Source: Brassica napus
Taxonomy: Eukaryota > Streptophyta > Magnoliopsida > Brassicales > Brassicaceae
DNA: 64,000 nucleotides
Direction: 5' to 3'
Assembly: GCF_020379485.1 (NCBI RefSeq)
Contig: NC_063450.1
Location: forward strand, 26,574,137 to 26,638,136
The first letter of the stretch is position 1. Every line of letters starts with the position of its first letter. The notes beneath the pieces were generated by a model that saw only the letters and a program-made list of their open reading frames with translations, did not search any database and had not been told where the DNA came from. This document shows positions 34,055 to 46,465 of the stretch, piece by piece. A program made the position numbers and the translations under genes.

Positions 34055-35146
34055 CTAAAAGTTGGGCTCTTTTTTGTACCAGCTACCATTGTTGTTGATG
34101 AAACACAGCTCTTCCTGACCTTCCAAACCCTCAACCTCATGGACAACAGGTGGATCTTCTTGCTTGGAGTTACCAACAAACTTTAGCCGCTCTTGGGTGG
34201 CTTTTTCAGCAATGAGTAGGTCGATCTTGTCTTCCAAAGCTTTGATCTCTTTCCTCATCTTCTTATCATCACCCCTACTGCCTCTGTCGTGATCTGCACT
34301 GTAGACTGCATCACTCTTCACCATGTTGTCAACCAGCTCTTCTGCATCATCTTCAGTTCTTCCCAAGAAGAACCCATTGCTAGATGTATCCAATATGGCT
34401 CTGTACTTAGGAAGGACACCTTTGTAGAAGGTACAGAGCAAGCTCTCCTTAGAGAAACCATGATGTGGGCATTTGGTTTGATAGCCTTTGAATCTCTCCC
34501 AGGCTTCACTGAATCCTTCCAAGTTCTTCTGTTGGAAACTGGAGATCTCATTTCTCAGCTTAGCAGTTCTTGAGGATGAGAAGAATTTCTCCAAGAATGC
34601 TCTCTTGCACTCATCCCAAGTGGGGATTGAGTCGCTTGGTAGAGACTTCTCCCACTGTCGTGCCTTATCCCCCAGAGAGAAAGGGAATAGCTTGAGCTTT
34701 AAGGCATCTTCGGACACACCATTGGTTTTTGACAACCCAAAGTAGCTGTCGAACTTGTCCAAGTGATCGAATGGGTCCTCTAAAGCCAAGCCATGATATT
34801 TTTTGTTCTCAATCACGTTGAGGAGTCCTGACTTGACCTCAAAGTTGTTGGCTGCCAGAGCCGGTGCTCGGATTCCCAGTCTATGACCATGAATGTTGGG
34901 CCGGTCATAAGTACCAATGGGTCGAGCTGCCCGCGGTTTGTGTTCTGCCCCTTGCGGTTGATCTGCCATATCAATATCCAATCTCTGCAAGTGGGCTTGT
35001 TGTTCTTCTTCTCTTCTAGCTCTAGCACACTCCCTCTCGAAAGCTCTGATGTCTGCTACTATTGGAACTAGGTTTGATGGACCCCTGCACCTCAAGTTCA
35101 TACACCTGAAAGTGAAAGGCAGGTGAAGAAGAAGAATCAGTAACAA
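34055..35146 (-). CDS. Athila gag, array unit 4
   Basis: Unit interval 34011-35783. Protein identical to unit 3 by eye. Confidence 0.82.
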   Translation of the reverse strand: MLLILLLHLPFTFRCMNLRCRGPSNLVPIVADIRAFERECARARREEEQQAHLQRLDIDMADQPQGAEHKPRAARPIGTYDRPNIHGHRLGIRAPALAANNFEVKSGLLNVIENKKYHGLALEDPFDHLDKFDSYFGLSKTNGVSEDALKLKLFPFSLGDKARQWEKSLPSDSIPTWDECKRAFLEKFFSSSRTAKLRNEISSFQQKNLEGFSEAWERFKGYQTKCPHHGFSKESLLCTFYKGVLPKYRAILDTSSNGFFLGRTEDDAEELVDNMVKSDAVYSADHDRGSRGDDKKMRKEIKALEDKIDLLIAEKATQERLKFVGNSKQEDPPVVHEVEGLEGQEELCFINNNGSWYKKEPNF

Positions 35147-35827
35147 AACAAAATTAAAATGACTTAGTGATATCTTGTGAATTTACATGTTTTTAACTTC
35201 TTATTCTTGCATGGTTTGGTCATTTAGAGCATCATTTAGGCACATTTAGGTTGCATATCATTGCATTTGTACATATCAGGTGTTGGAGAGCACCATGGAT
35301 GAGTTAGAGGACCATTGGAGGGATTTTGAGTCCAAAGAGTGAAAGATGAACACGCATGAAGGCCTTAAAGATCTCTTCTGAAGCTCAAATTTGTGTAGAC
35401 ACTGGATACTGAGTTAGCTTTCCAATAGAAGTGGTTTCAAGTCATTTGGAGCTGTATTGGATAAGTTATGATCGATTTACTATAGGTGTATCAACCCTTG
35501 CCGGGGACCACTGGAAAGTTAATGGGATGTCCCAACTTGCCACTTTCTTCTACCTTTCCTTTGCACGAGTTTTCCTACTTTTCTGTATAATATCTGCTTT
35601 CTTTTTATTAAAGGAGTGTCCAAGAAACATCATTATCCAACTTTAGTAATAATTTAACTTGTCAAAACTGTCTCTCTTTGAAATATCATTGTTCTTATTG
35701 TTCTTGAACTGTTCTTCATTGTTCATCATCTGTTCTTGAGTTTTAATTTCGTTTTGCTTGTTTAATCCTTGTTTATCTTTATTCTCTGTTGGTTGTTGGG
35801 ATAGGATTTATGTTGGTAGTTGTTGTA

Positions 35828-36919
35828 CTAAAAGTTGGGCTCTTTTTTGTACCAGCTACCATTGTTGTTGATGAAACACAGCTCTTCCTGACCTTCCAAA
35901 CCCTCAACCTCATGGACAACAGGTGGATCTTCTTGCTTGGAGTTACCAACAAACTTTAGCCGCTCTTGGGTGGCTTTTTCAGCAATGAGTAGGTCGATCT
36001 TGTCTTCCAAAGCTTTGATCTCTTTCCTCATCTTCTTATCATCACCCCTACTGCCTCTGTCGTGATCTGCACTGTAGACTGCATCACTCTTCACCATGTT
36101 GTCAACCAGCTCTTCTGCATCATCTTCAGTTCTTCCCAAGAAGAACCCATTGCTAGATGTATCCAATATGGCTCTGTACTTAGGAAGGACACCTTTGTAG
36201 AAGGTACAGAGCAAGCTCTCCTTAGAGAAACCATGATGTGGGCATTTGGTTTGATAGCCTTTGAATCTCTCCCAGGCTTCACTGAATCCTTCCAAGTTCT
36301 TCTGTTGGAAACTGGAGATCTCATTTCTCAGCTTAGCAGTTCTTGAGGATGAGAAGAATTTCTCCAAGAATGCTCTCTTGCACTCATCCCAAGTGGGGAT
36401 TGAGTCGCTTGGTAGAGACTTCTCCCACTGTCGTGCCTTATCCCCCAGAGAGAAAGGGAATAGCTTGAGCTTTAAGGCATCTTCGGACACACCATTGGTT
36501 TTTGACAACCCAAAGTAGCTGTCGAACTTGTCCAAGTGATCGAATGGGTCCTCTAAAGCCAAGCCATGATATTTTTTGTTCTCAATCACGTTGAGGAGTC
36601 CTGACTTGACCTCAAAGTTGTTGGCTGCCAGAGCCGGTGCTCGGATTCCCAGTCTATGACCATGAATGTTGGGCCGGTCATAAGTACCAATGGGTCGAGC
36701 TGCCCGCGGTTTGTGTTCTGCCCCTTGCGGTTGATCTGCCATATCAATATCCAATCTCTGCAAGTGGGCTTGTTGTTCTTCTTCTCTTCTAGCTCTAGCA
36801 CACTCCCTCTCGAAAGCTCTGATGTCTGCTACTATTGGAACTAGGTTTGATGGACCCCTGCACCTCAAGTTCATACACCTGAAAGTGAAAGGCAGGTGAA
36901 GAAGAAGAATCAGTAACAA
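35828..36919 (-). CDS. Athila gag, array unit 5
   Basis: Unit interval 35784-37556. Protein identical to unit 3 by eye. Confidence 0.82.
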   Translation of the reverse strand: MLLILLLHLPFTFRCMNLRCRGPSNLVPIVADIRAFERECARARREEEQQAHLQRLDIDMADQPQGAEHKPRAARPIGTYDRPNIHGHRLGIRAPALAANNFEVKSGLLNVIENKKYHGLALEDPFDHLDKFDSYFGLSKTNGVSEDALKLKLFPFSLGDKARQWEKSLPSDSIPTWDECKRAFLEKFFSSSRTAKLRNEISSFQQKNLEGFSEAWERFKGYQTKCPHHGFSKESLLCTFYKGVLPKYRAILDTSSNGFFLGRTEDDAEELVDNMVKSDAVYSADHDRGSRGDDKKMRKEIKALEDKIDLLIAEKATQERLKFVGNSKQEDPPVVHEVEGLEGQEELCFINNNGSWYKKEPNF

Positions 36920-37600
36920 AACAAAATTAAAATGACTTAGTGATATCTTGTGAATTTACATGTTTTTAACTTCTTATTCTTGCATGGTTTGGTCATTTAG
37001 AGCATCATTTAGGCACATTTAGGTTGCATATCATTGCATTTGTACATATCAGGTGTTGGAGAGCACCATGGATGAGTTAGAGGACCATTGGAGGGATTTT
37101 GAGTCCAAAGAGTGAAAGATGAACACGCATGAAGGCCTTAAAGATCTCTTCTGAAGCTCAAATTTGTGTAGACACTGGATACTGAGTTAGCTTTCCAATA
37201 GAAGTGGTTTCAAGTCATTTGGAGCTGTATTGGATAAGTTATGATCGATTTACTATAGGTGTATCAACCCTTGCCGGGGACCACTGGAAAGTTAATGGGA
37301 TGTCCCAACTTGCCACTTTCTTCTACCTTTCCTTTGCACGAGTTTTCCTACTTTTCTGTATAATATCTGCTTTCTTTTTATTAAAGGAGTGTCCAAGAAA
37401 CATCATTATCCAACTTTAGTAATAATTTAACTTGTCAAAACTGTCTCTCTTTGAAATATCATTGTTCTTATTGTTCTTGAACTGTTCTTCATTGTTCATC
37501 ATCTGTTCTTGAGTTTTAATTTCGTTTTGCTTGTTTAATCCTTGTTTATCTTTATTCTCTGTTGGTTGTTGGGATAGGATTTATGTTGGTAGTTGTTGTA

Positions 37601-38692
37601 CTAAAAGTTGGGCTCTTTTTTGTACCAGCTACCATTGTTGTTGATGAAACACAGCTCTTCCTGACCTTCCAAACCCTCAACCTCATGGACAACAGGTGGA
37701 TCTTCTTGCTTGGAGTTACCAACAAACTTTAGCCGCTCTTGGGTGGCTTTTTCAGCAATGAGTAGGTCGATCTTGTCTTCCAAAGCTTTGATCTCTTTCC
37801 TCATCTTCTTATCATCACCCCTACTGCCTCTGTCGTGATCTGCACTGTAGACTGCATCACTCTTCACCATGTTGTCAACCAGCTCTTCTGCATCATCTTC
37901 AGTTCTTCCCAAGAAGAACCCATTGCTAGATGTATCCAATATGGCTCTGTACTTAGGAAGGACACCTTTGTAGAAGGTACAGAGCAAGCTCTCCTTAGAG
38001 AAACCATGATGTGGGCATTTGGTTTGATAGCCTTTGAATCTCTCCCAGGCTTCACTGAATCCTTCCAAGTTCTTCTGTTGGAAACTGGAGATCTCATTTC
38101 TCAGCTTAGCAGTTCTTGAGGATGAGAAGAATTTCTCCAAGAATGCTCTCTTGCACTCATCCCAAGTGGGGATTGAGTCGCTTGGTAGAGACTTCTCCCA
38201 CTGTCGTGCCTTATCCCCCAGAGAGAAAGGGAATAGCTTGAGCTTTAAGGCATCTTCGGACACACCATTGGTTTTTGACAACCCAAAGTAGCTGTCGAAC
38301 TTGTCCAAGTGATCGAATGGGTCCTCTAAAGCCAAGCCATGATATTTTTTGTTCTCAATCACGTTGAGGAGTCCTGACTTGACCTCAAAGTTGTTGGCTG
38401 CCAGAGCCGGTGCTCGGATTCCCAGTCTATGACCATGAATGTTGGGCCGGTCATAAGTACCAATGGGTCGAGCTGCCCGCGGTTTGTGTTCTGCCCCTTG
38501 CGGTTGATCTGCCATATCAATATCCAATCTCTGCAAGTGGGCTTGTTGTTCTTCTTCTCTTCTAGCTCTAGCACACTCCCTCTCGAAAGCTCTGATGTCT
38601 GCTACTATTGGAACTAGGTTTGATGGACCCCTGCACCTCAAGTTCATACACCTGAAAGTGAAAGGCAGGTGAAGAAGAAGAATCAGTAACAA
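37601..38692 (-). CDS. Athila gag, array unit 6
   Basis: Unit interval 37557-39329. Protein identical to unit 3 by eye. Confidence 0.82.
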   Translation of the reverse strand: MLLILLLHLPFTFRCMNLRCRGPSNLVPIVADIRAFERECARARREEEQQAHLQRLDIDMADQPQGAEHKPRAARPIGTYDRPNIHGHRLGIRAPALAANNFEVKSGLLNVIENKKYHGLALEDPFDHLDKFDSYFGLSKTNGVSEDALKLKLFPFSLGDKARQWEKSLPSDSIPTWDECKRAFLEKFFSSSRTAKLRNEISSFQQKNLEGFSEAWERFKGYQTKCPHHGFSKESLLCTFYKGVLPKYRAILDTSSNGFFLGRTEDDAEELVDNMVKSDAVYSADHDRGSRGDDKKMRKEIKALEDKIDLLIAEKATQERLKFVGNSKQEDPPVVHEVEGLEGQEELCFINNNGSWYKKEPNF

Positions 38693-39373
38693 AACAAAAT
38701 TAAAATGACTTAGTGATATCTTGTGAATTTACATGTTTTTAACTTCTTATTCTTGCATGGTTTGGTCATTTAGAGCATCATTTAGGCACATTTAGGTTGC
38801 ATATCATTGCATTTGTACATATCAGGTGTTGGAGAGCACCATGGATGAGTTAGAGGACCATTGGAGGGATTTTGAGTCCAAAGAGTGAAAGATGAACACG
38901 CATGAAGGCCTTAAAGATCTCTTCTGAAGCTCAAATTTGTGTAGACACTGGATACTGAGTTAGCTTTCCAATAGAAGTGGTTTCAAGTCATTTGGAGCTG
39001 TATTGGATAAGTTATGATCGATTTACTATAGGTGTATCAACCCTTGCCGGGGACCACTGGAAAGTTAATGGGATGTCCCAACTTGCCACTTTCTTCTACC
39101 TTTCCTTTGCACGAGTTTTCCTACTTTTCTGTATAATATCTGCTTTCTTTTTATTAAAGGAGTGTCCAAGAAACATCATTATCCAACTTTAGTAATAATT
39201 TAACTTGTCAAAACTGTCTCTCTTTGAAATATCATTGTTCTTATTGTTCTTGAACTGTTCTTCATTGTTCATCATCTGTTCTTGAGTTTTAATTTCGTTT
39301 TGCTTGTTTAATCCTTGTTTATCTTTATTCTCTGTTGGTTGTTGGGATAGGATTTATGTTGGTAGTTGTTGTA

Positions 39374-40465
39374 CTAAAAGTTGGGCTCTTTTTTGTACCA
39401 GCTACCATTGTTGTTGATGAAACACAGCTCTTCCTGACCTTCCAAACCCTCAACCTCATGGACAACAGGTGGATCTTCTTGCTTGGAGTTACCAACAAAC
39501 TTTAGCCGCTCTTGGGTGGCTTTTTCAGCAATGAGTAGGTCGATCTTGTCTTCCAAAGCTTTGATCTCTTTCCTCATCTTCTTATCATCACCCCTACTGC
39601 CTCTGTCGTGATCTGCACTGTAGACTGCATCACTCTTCACCATGTTGTCAACCAGCTCTTCTGCATCATCTTCAGTTCTTCCCAAGAAGAACCCATTGCT
39701 AGATGTATCCAATATGGCTCTGTACTTAGGAAGGACACCTTTGTAGAAGGTACAGAGCAAGCTCTCCTTAGAGAAACCATGATGTGGGCATTTGGTTTGA
39801 TAGCCTTTGAATCTCTCCCAGGCTTCACTGAATCCTTCCAAGTTCTTCTGTTGGAAACTGGAGATCTCATTTCTCAGCTTAGCAGTTCTTGAGGATGAGA
39901 AGAATTTCTCCAAGAATGCTCTCTTGCACTCATCCCAAGTGGGGATTGAGTCGCTTGGTAGAGACTTCTCCCACTGTCGTGCCTTATCCCCCAGAGAGAA
40001 AGGGAATAGCTTGAGCTTTAAGGCATCTTCGGACACACCATTGGTTTTTGACAACCCAAAGTAGCTGTCGAACTTGTCCAAGTGATCGAATGGGTCCTCT
40101 AAAGCCAAGCCATGATATTTTTTGTTCTCAATCACGTTGAGGAGTCCTGACTTGACCTCAAAGTTGTTGGCTGCCAGAGCCGGTGCTCGGATTCCCAGTC
40201 TATGACCATGAATGTTGGGCCGGTCATAAGTACCAATGGGTCGAGCTGCCCGCGGTTTGTGTTCTGCCCCTTGCGGTTGATCTGCCATATCAATATCCAA
40301 TCTCTGCAAGTGGGCTTGTTGTTCTTCTTCTCTTCTAGCTCTAGCACACTCCCTCTCGAAAGCTCTGATGTCTGCTACTATTGGAACTAGGTTTGATGGA
40401 CCCCTGCACCTCAAGTTCATACACCTGAAAGTGAAAGGCAGGTGAAGAAGAAGAATCAGTAACAA
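39374..40465 (-). CDS. Athila gag, array unit 7
   Basis: Unit interval 39330-41102. Protein identical to unit 3 by eye. Confidence 0.82.
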   Translation of the reverse strand: MLLILLLHLPFTFRCMNLRCRGPSNLVPIVADIRAFERECARARREEEQQAHLQRLDIDMADQPQGAEHKPRAARPIGTYDRPNIHGHRLGIRAPALAANNFEVKSGLLNVIENKKYHGLALEDPFDHLDKFDSYFGLSKTNGVSEDALKLKLFPFSLGDKARQWEKSLPSDSIPTWDECKRAFLEKFFSSSRTAKLRNEISSFQQKNLEGFSEAWERFKGYQTKCPHHGFSKESLLCTFYKGVLPKYRAILDTSSNGFFLGRTEDDAEELVDNMVKSDAVYSADHDRGSRGDDKKMRKEIKALEDKIDLLIAEKATQERLKFVGNSKQEDPPVVHEVEGLEGQEELCFINNNGSWYKKEPNF

Positions 40466-41146
40466 AACAAAATTAAAATGACTTAGTGATATCTTGTGAA
40501 TTTACATGTTTTTAACTTCTTATTCTTGCATGGTTTGGTCATTTAGAGCATCATTTAGGCACATTTAGGTTGCATATCATTGCATTTGTACATATCAGGT
40601 GTTGGAGAGCACCATGGATGAGTTAGAGGACCATTGGAGGGATTTTGAGTCCAAAGAGTGAAAGATGAACACGCATGAAGGCCTTAAAGATCTCTTCTGA
40701 AGCTCAAATTTGTGTAGACACTGGATACTGAGTTAGCTTTCCAATAGAAGTGGTTTCAAGTCATTTGGAGCTGTATTGGATAAGTTATGATCGATTTACT
40801 ATAGGTGTATCAACCCTTGCCGGGGACCACTGGAAAGTTAATGGGATGTCCCAACTTGCCACTTTCTTCTACCTTTCCTTTGCACGAGTTTTCCTACTTT
40901 TCTGTATAATATCTGCTTTCTTTTTATTAAAGGAGTGTCCAAGAAACATCATTATCCAACTTTAGTAATAATTTAACTTGTCAAAACTGTCTCTCTTTGA
41001 AATATCATTGTTCTTATTGTTCTTGAACTGTTCTTCATTGTTCATCATCTGTTCTTGAGTTTTAATTTCGTTTTGCTTGTTTAATCCTTGTTTATCTTTA
41101 TTCTCTGTTGGTTGTTGGGATAGGATTTATGTTGGTAGTTGTTGTA

Positions 41147-42238
41147 CTAAAAGTTGGGCTCTTTTTTGTACCAGCTACCATTGTTGTTGATGAAACACAG
41201 CTCTTCCTGACCTTCCAAACCCTCAACCTCATGGACAACAGGTGGATCTTCTTGCTTGGAGTTACCAACAAACTTTAGCCGCTCTTGGGTGGCTTTTTCA
41301 GCAATGAGTAGGTCGATCTTGTCTTCCAAAGCTTTGATCTCTTTCCTCATCTTCTTATCATCACCCCTACTGCCTCTGTCGTGATCTGCACTGTAGACTG
41401 CATCACTCTTCACCATGTTGTCAACCAGCTCTTCTGCATCATCTTCAGTTCTTCCCAAGAAGAACCCATTGCTAGATGTATCCAATATGGCTCTGTACTT
41501 AGGAAGGACACCTTTGTAGAAGGTACAGAGCAAGCTCTCCTTAGAGAAACCATGATGTGGGCATTTGGTTTGATAGCCTTTGAATCTCTCCCAGGCTTCA
41601 CTGAATCCTTCCAAGTTCTTCTGTTGGAAACTGGAGATCTCATTTCTCAGCTTAGCAGTTCTTGAGGATGAGAAGAATTTCTCCAAGAATGCTCTCTTGC
41701 ACTCATCCCAAGTGGGGATTGAGTCGCTTGGTAGAGACTTCTCCCACTGTCGTGCCTTATCCCCCAGAGAGAAAGGGAATAGCTTGAGCTTTAAGGCATC
41801 TTCGGACACACCATTGGTTTTTGACAACCCAAAGTAGCTGTCGAACTTGTCCAAGTGATCGAATGGGTCCTCTAAAGCCAAGCCATGATATTTTTTGTTC
41901 TCAATCACGTTGAGGAGTCCTGACTTGACCTCAAAGTTGTTGGCTGCCAGAGCCGGTGCTCGGATTCCCAGTCTATGACCATGAATGTTGGGCCGGTCAT
42001 AAGTACCAATGGGTCGAGCTGCCCGCGGTTTGTGTTCTGCCCCTTGCGGTTGATCTGCCATATCAATATCCAATCTCTGCAAGTGGGCTTGTTGTTCTTC
42101 TTCTCTTCTAGCTCTAGCACACTCCCTCTCGAAAGCTCTGATGTCTGCTACTATTGGAACTAGGTTTGATGGACCCCTGCACCTCAAGTTCATACACCTG
42201 AAAGTGAAAGGCAGGTGAAGAAGAAGAATCAGTAACAA
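41147..42238 (-). CDS. Athila gag, array unit 8
   Basis: Unit interval 41103-42875. Protein identical to unit 3 by eye. Confidence 0.82.
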   Translation of the reverse strand: MLLILLLHLPFTFRCMNLRCRGPSNLVPIVADIRAFERECARARREEEQQAHLQRLDIDMADQPQGAEHKPRAARPIGTYDRPNIHGHRLGIRAPALAANNFEVKSGLLNVIENKKYHGLALEDPFDHLDKFDSYFGLSKTNGVSEDALKLKLFPFSLGDKARQWEKSLPSDSIPTWDECKRAFLEKFFSSSRTAKLRNEISSFQQKNLEGFSEAWERFKGYQTKCPHHGFSKESLLCTFYKGVLPKYRAILDTSSNGFFLGRTEDDAEELVDNMVKSDAVYSADHDRGSRGDDKKMRKEIKALEDKIDLLIAEKATQERLKFVGNSKQEDPPVVHEVEGLEGQEELCFINNNGSWYKKEPNF

Positions 42239-42919
42239 AACAAAATTAAAATGACTTAGTGATATCTTGTGAATTTACATGTTTTTAACTTCTTATTCTT
42301 GCATGGTTTGGTCATTTAGAGCATCATTTAGGCACATTTAGGTTGCATATCATTGCATTTGTACATATCAGGTGTTGGAGAGCACCATGGATGAGTTAGA
42401 GGACCATTGGAGGGATTTTGAGTCCAAAGAGTGAAAGATGAACACGCATGAAGGCCTTAAAGATCTCTTCTGAAGCTCAAATTTGTGTAGACACTGGATA
42501 CTGAGTTAGCTTTCCAATAGAAGTGGTTTCAAGTCATTTGGAGCTGTATTGGATAAGTTATGATCGATTTACTATAGGTGTATCAACCCTTGCCGGGGAC
42601 CACTGGAAAGTTAATGGGATGTCCCAACTTGCCACTTTCTTCTACCTTTCCTTTGCACGAGTTTTCCTACTTTTCTGTATAATATCTGCTTTCTTTTTAT
42701 TAAAGGAGTGTCCAAGAAACATCATTATCCAACTTTAGTAATAATTTAACTTGTCAAAACTGTCTCTCTTTGAAATATCATTGTTCTTATTGTTCTTGAA
42801 CTGTTCTTCATTGTTCATCATCTGTTCTTGAGTTTTAATTTCGTTTTGCTTGTTTAATCCTTGTTTATCTTTATTCTCTGTTGGTTGTTGGGATAGGATT
42901 TATGTTGGTAGTTGTTGTA

Positions 42920-44011
42920 CTAAAAGTTGGGCTCTTTTTTGTACCAGCTACCATTGTTGTTGATGAAACACAGCTCTTCCTGACCTTCCAAACCCTCAAC
43001 CTCATGGACAACAGGTGGATCTTCTTGCTTGGAGTTACCAACAAACTTTAGCCGCTCTTGGGTGGCTTTTTCAGCAATGAGTAGGTCGATCTTGTCTTCC
43101 AAAGCTTTGATCTCTTTCCTCATCTTCTTATCATCACCCCTACTGCCTCTGTCGTGATCTGCACTGTAGACTGCATCACTCTTCACCATGTTGTCAACCA
43201 GCTCTTCTGCATCATCTTCAGTTCTTCCCAAGAAGAACCCATTGCTAGATGTATCCAATATGGCTCTGTACTTAGGAAGGACACCTTTGTAGAAGGTACA
43301 GAGCAAGCTCTCCTTAGAGAAACCATGATGTGGGCATTTGGTTTGATAGCCTTTGAATCTCTCCCAGGCTTCACTGAATCCTTCCAAGTTCTTCTGTTGG
43401 AAACTGGAGATCTCATTTCTCAGCTTAGCAGTTCTTGAGGATGAGAAGAATTTCTCCAAGAATGCTCTCTTGCACTCATCCCAAGTGGGGATTGAGTCGC
43501 TTGGTAGAGACTTCTCCCACTGTCGTGCCTTATCCCCCAGAGAGAAAGGGAATAGCTTGAGCTTTAAGGCATCTTCGGACACACCATTGGTTTTTGACAA
43601 CCCAAAGTAGCTGTCGAACTTGTCCAAGTGATCGAATGGGTCCTCTAAAGCCAAGCCATGATATTTTTTGTTCTCAATCACGTTGAGGAGTCCTGACTTG
43701 ACCTCAAAGTTGTTGGCTGCCAGAGCCGGTGCTCGGATTCCCAGTCTATGACCATGAATGTTGGGCCGGTCATAAGTACCAATGGGTCGAGCTGCCCGCG
43801 GTTTGTGTTCTGCCCCTTGCGGTTGATCTGCCATATCAATATCCAATCTCTGCAAGTGGGCTTGTTGTTCTTCTTCTCTTCTAGCTCTAGCACACTCCCT
43901 CTCGAAAGCTCTGATGTCTGCTACTATTGGAACTAGGTTTGATGGACCCCTGCACCTCAAGTTCATACACCTGAAAGTGAAAGGCAGGTGAAGAAGAAGA
44001 ATCAGTAACAA
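42920..44011 (-). CDS. Athila gag, array unit 9
   Basis: Unit interval 42876-44648. Protein identical to unit 3 by eye. Confidence 0.82.
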   Translation of the reverse strand: MLLILLLHLPFTFRCMNLRCRGPSNLVPIVADIRAFERECARARREEEQQAHLQRLDIDMADQPQGAEHKPRAARPIGTYDRPNIHGHRLGIRAPALAANNFEVKSGLLNVIENKKYHGLALEDPFDHLDKFDSYFGLSKTNGVSEDALKLKLFPFSLGDKARQWEKSLPSDSIPTWDECKRAFLEKFFSSSRTAKLRNEISSFQQKNLEGFSEAWERFKGYQTKCPHHGFSKESLLCTFYKGVLPKYRAILDTSSNGFFLGRTEDDAEELVDNMVKSDAVYSADHDRGSRGDDKKMRKEIKALEDKIDLLIAEKATQERLKFVGNSKQEDPPVVHEVEGLEGQEELCFINNNGSWYKKEPNF

Positions 44012-44692
44012 AACAAAATTAAAATGACTTAGTGATATCTTGTGAATTTACATGTTTTTAACTTCTTATTCTTGCATGGTTTGGTCATTTAGAGCATCAT
44101 TTAGGCACATTTAGGTTGCATATCATTGCATTTGTACATATCAGGTGTTGGAGAGCACCATGGATGAGTTAGAGGACCATTGGAGGGATTTTGAGTCCAA
44201 AGAGTGAAAGATGAACACGCATGAAGGCCTTAAAGATCTCTTCTGAAGCTCAAATTTGTGTAGACACTGGATACTGAGTTAGCTTTCCAATAGAAGTGGT
44301 TTCAAGTCATTTGGAGCTGTATTGGATAAGTTATGATCGATTTACTATAGGTGTATCAACCCTTGCCGGGGACCACTGGAAAGTTAATGGGATGTCCCAA
44401 CTTGCCACTTTCTTCTACCTTTCCTTTGCACGAGTTTTCCTACTTTTCTGTATAATATCTGCTTTCTTTTTATTAAAGGAGTGTCCAAGAAACATCATTA
44501 TCCAACTTTAGTAATAATTTAACTTGTCAAAACTGTCTCTCTTTGAAATATCATTGTTCTTATTGTTCTTGAACTGTTCTTCATTGTTCATCATCTGTTC
44601 TTGAGTTTTAATTTCGTTTTGCTTGTTTAATCCTTGTTTATCTTTATTCTCTGTTGGTTGTTGGGATAGGATTTATGTTGGTAGTTGTTGTA

Positions 44693-45784
44693 CTAAAAGT
44701 TGGGCTCTTTTTTGTACCAGCTACCATTGTTGTTGATGAAACACAGCTCTTCCTGACCTTCCAAACCCTCAACCTCATGGACAACAGGTGGATCTTCTTG
44801 CTTGGAGTTACCAACAAACTTTAGCCGCTCTTGGGTGGCTTTTTCAGCAATGAGTAGGTCGATCTTGTCTTCCAAAGCTTTGATCTCTTTCCTCATCTTC
44901 TTATCATCACCCCTACTGCCTCTGTCGTGATCTGCACTGTAGACTGCATCACTCTTCACCATGTTGTCAACCAGCTCTTCTGCATCATCTTCAGTTCTTC
45001 CCAAGAAGAACCCATTGCTAGATGTATCCAATATGGCTCTGTACTTAGGAAGGACACCTTTGTAGAAGGTACAGAGCAAGCTCTCCTTAGAGAAACCATG
45101 ATGTGGGCATTTGGTTTGATAGCCTTTGAATCTCTCCCAGGCTTCACTGAATCCTTCCAAGTTCTTCTGTTGGAAACTGGAGATCTCATTTCTCAGCTTA
45201 GCAGTTCTTGAGGATGAGAAGAATTTCTCCAAGAATGCTCTCTTGCACTCATCCCAAGTGGGGATTGAGTCGCTTGGTAGAGACTTCTCCCACTGTCGTG
45301 CCTTATCCCCCAGAGAGAAAGGGAATAGCTTGAGCTTTAAGGCATCTTCGGACACACCATTGGTTTTTGACAACCCAAAGTAGCTGTCGAACTTGTCCAA
45401 GTGATCGAATGGGTCCTCTAAAGCCAAGCCATGATATTTTTTGTTCTCAATCACGTTGAGGAGTCCTGACTTGACCTCAAAGTTGTTGGCTGCCAGAGCC
45501 GGTGCTCGGATTCCCAGTCTATGACCATGAATGTTGGGCCGGTCATAAGTACCAATGGGTCGAGCTGCCCGCGGTTTGTGTTCTGCCCCTTGCGGTTGAT
45601 CTGCCATATCAATATCCAATCTCTGCAAGTGGGCTTGTTGTTCTTCTTCTCTTCTAGCTCTAGCACACTCCCTCTCGAAAGCTCTGATGTCTGCTACTAT
45701 TGGAACTAGGTTTGATGGACCCCTGCACCTCAAGTTCATACACCTGAAAGTGAAAGGCAGGTGAAGAAGAAGAATCAGTAACAA
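44693..45784 (-). CDS. Athila gag, array unit 10
   Basis: Unit interval 44649-46421. Protein identical to unit 3; the leader has a private T-to-G at about 46290. Confidence 0.82.
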   Translation of the reverse strand: MLLILLLHLPFTFRCMNLRCRGPSNLVPIVADIRAFERECARARREEEQQAHLQRLDIDMADQPQGAEHKPRAARPIGTYDRPNIHGHRLGIRAPALAANNFEVKSGLLNVIENKKYHGLALEDPFDHLDKFDSYFGLSKTNGVSEDALKLKLFPFSLGDKARQWEKSLPSDSIPTWDECKRAFLEKFFSSSRTAKLRNEISSFQQKNLEGFSEAWERFKGYQTKCPHHGFSKESLLCTFYKGVLPKYRAILDTSSNGFFLGRTEDDAEELVDNMVKSDAVYSADHDRGSRGDDKKMRKEIKALEDKIDLLIAEKATQERLKFVGNSKQEDPPVVHEVEGLEGQEELCFINNNGSWYKKEPNF

Positions 45785-46465
45785 AACAAAATTAAAATGA
45801 CTTAGTGATATCTTGTGAATTTACATGTTTTTAACTTCTTATTCTTGCATGGTTTGGTCATTTAGAGCATCATTTAGGCACATTTAGGTTGCATATCATT
45901 GCATTTGTACATATCAGGTGTTGGAGAGCACCATGGATGAGTTAGAGGACCATTGGAGGGATTTTGAGTCCAAAGAGTGAAAGATGAACACGCATGAAGG
46001 CCTTAAAGATCTCTTCTGAAGCTCAAATTTGTGTAGACACTGGATACTGAGTTAGCTTTCCAATAGAAGTGGTTTCAAGTCATTTGGAGCTGTATTGGAT
46101 AAGTTATGATCGATTTACTATAGGTGTATCAACCCTTGCCGGGGACCACTGGAAAGTTAATGGGATGTCCCAACTTGCCACTTTCTTCTACCTTTCCTTT
46201 GCACGAGTTTTCCTACTTTTCTGTATAATATCTGCTTTCTTTTTATTAAAGGAGTGTCCAAGAAACATCATTATCCAACTTTAGTAATAATGTAACTTGT
46301 CAAAACTGTCTCTCTTTGAAATATCATTGTTCTTATTGTTCTTGAACTGTTCTTCATTGTTCATCATCTGTTCTTGAGTTTTAATTTCGTTTTGCTTGTT
46401 TAATCCTTGTTTATCTTTATTCTCTGTTGGTTGTTGGGATAGGATTTATGTTGGTAGTTGTTGTA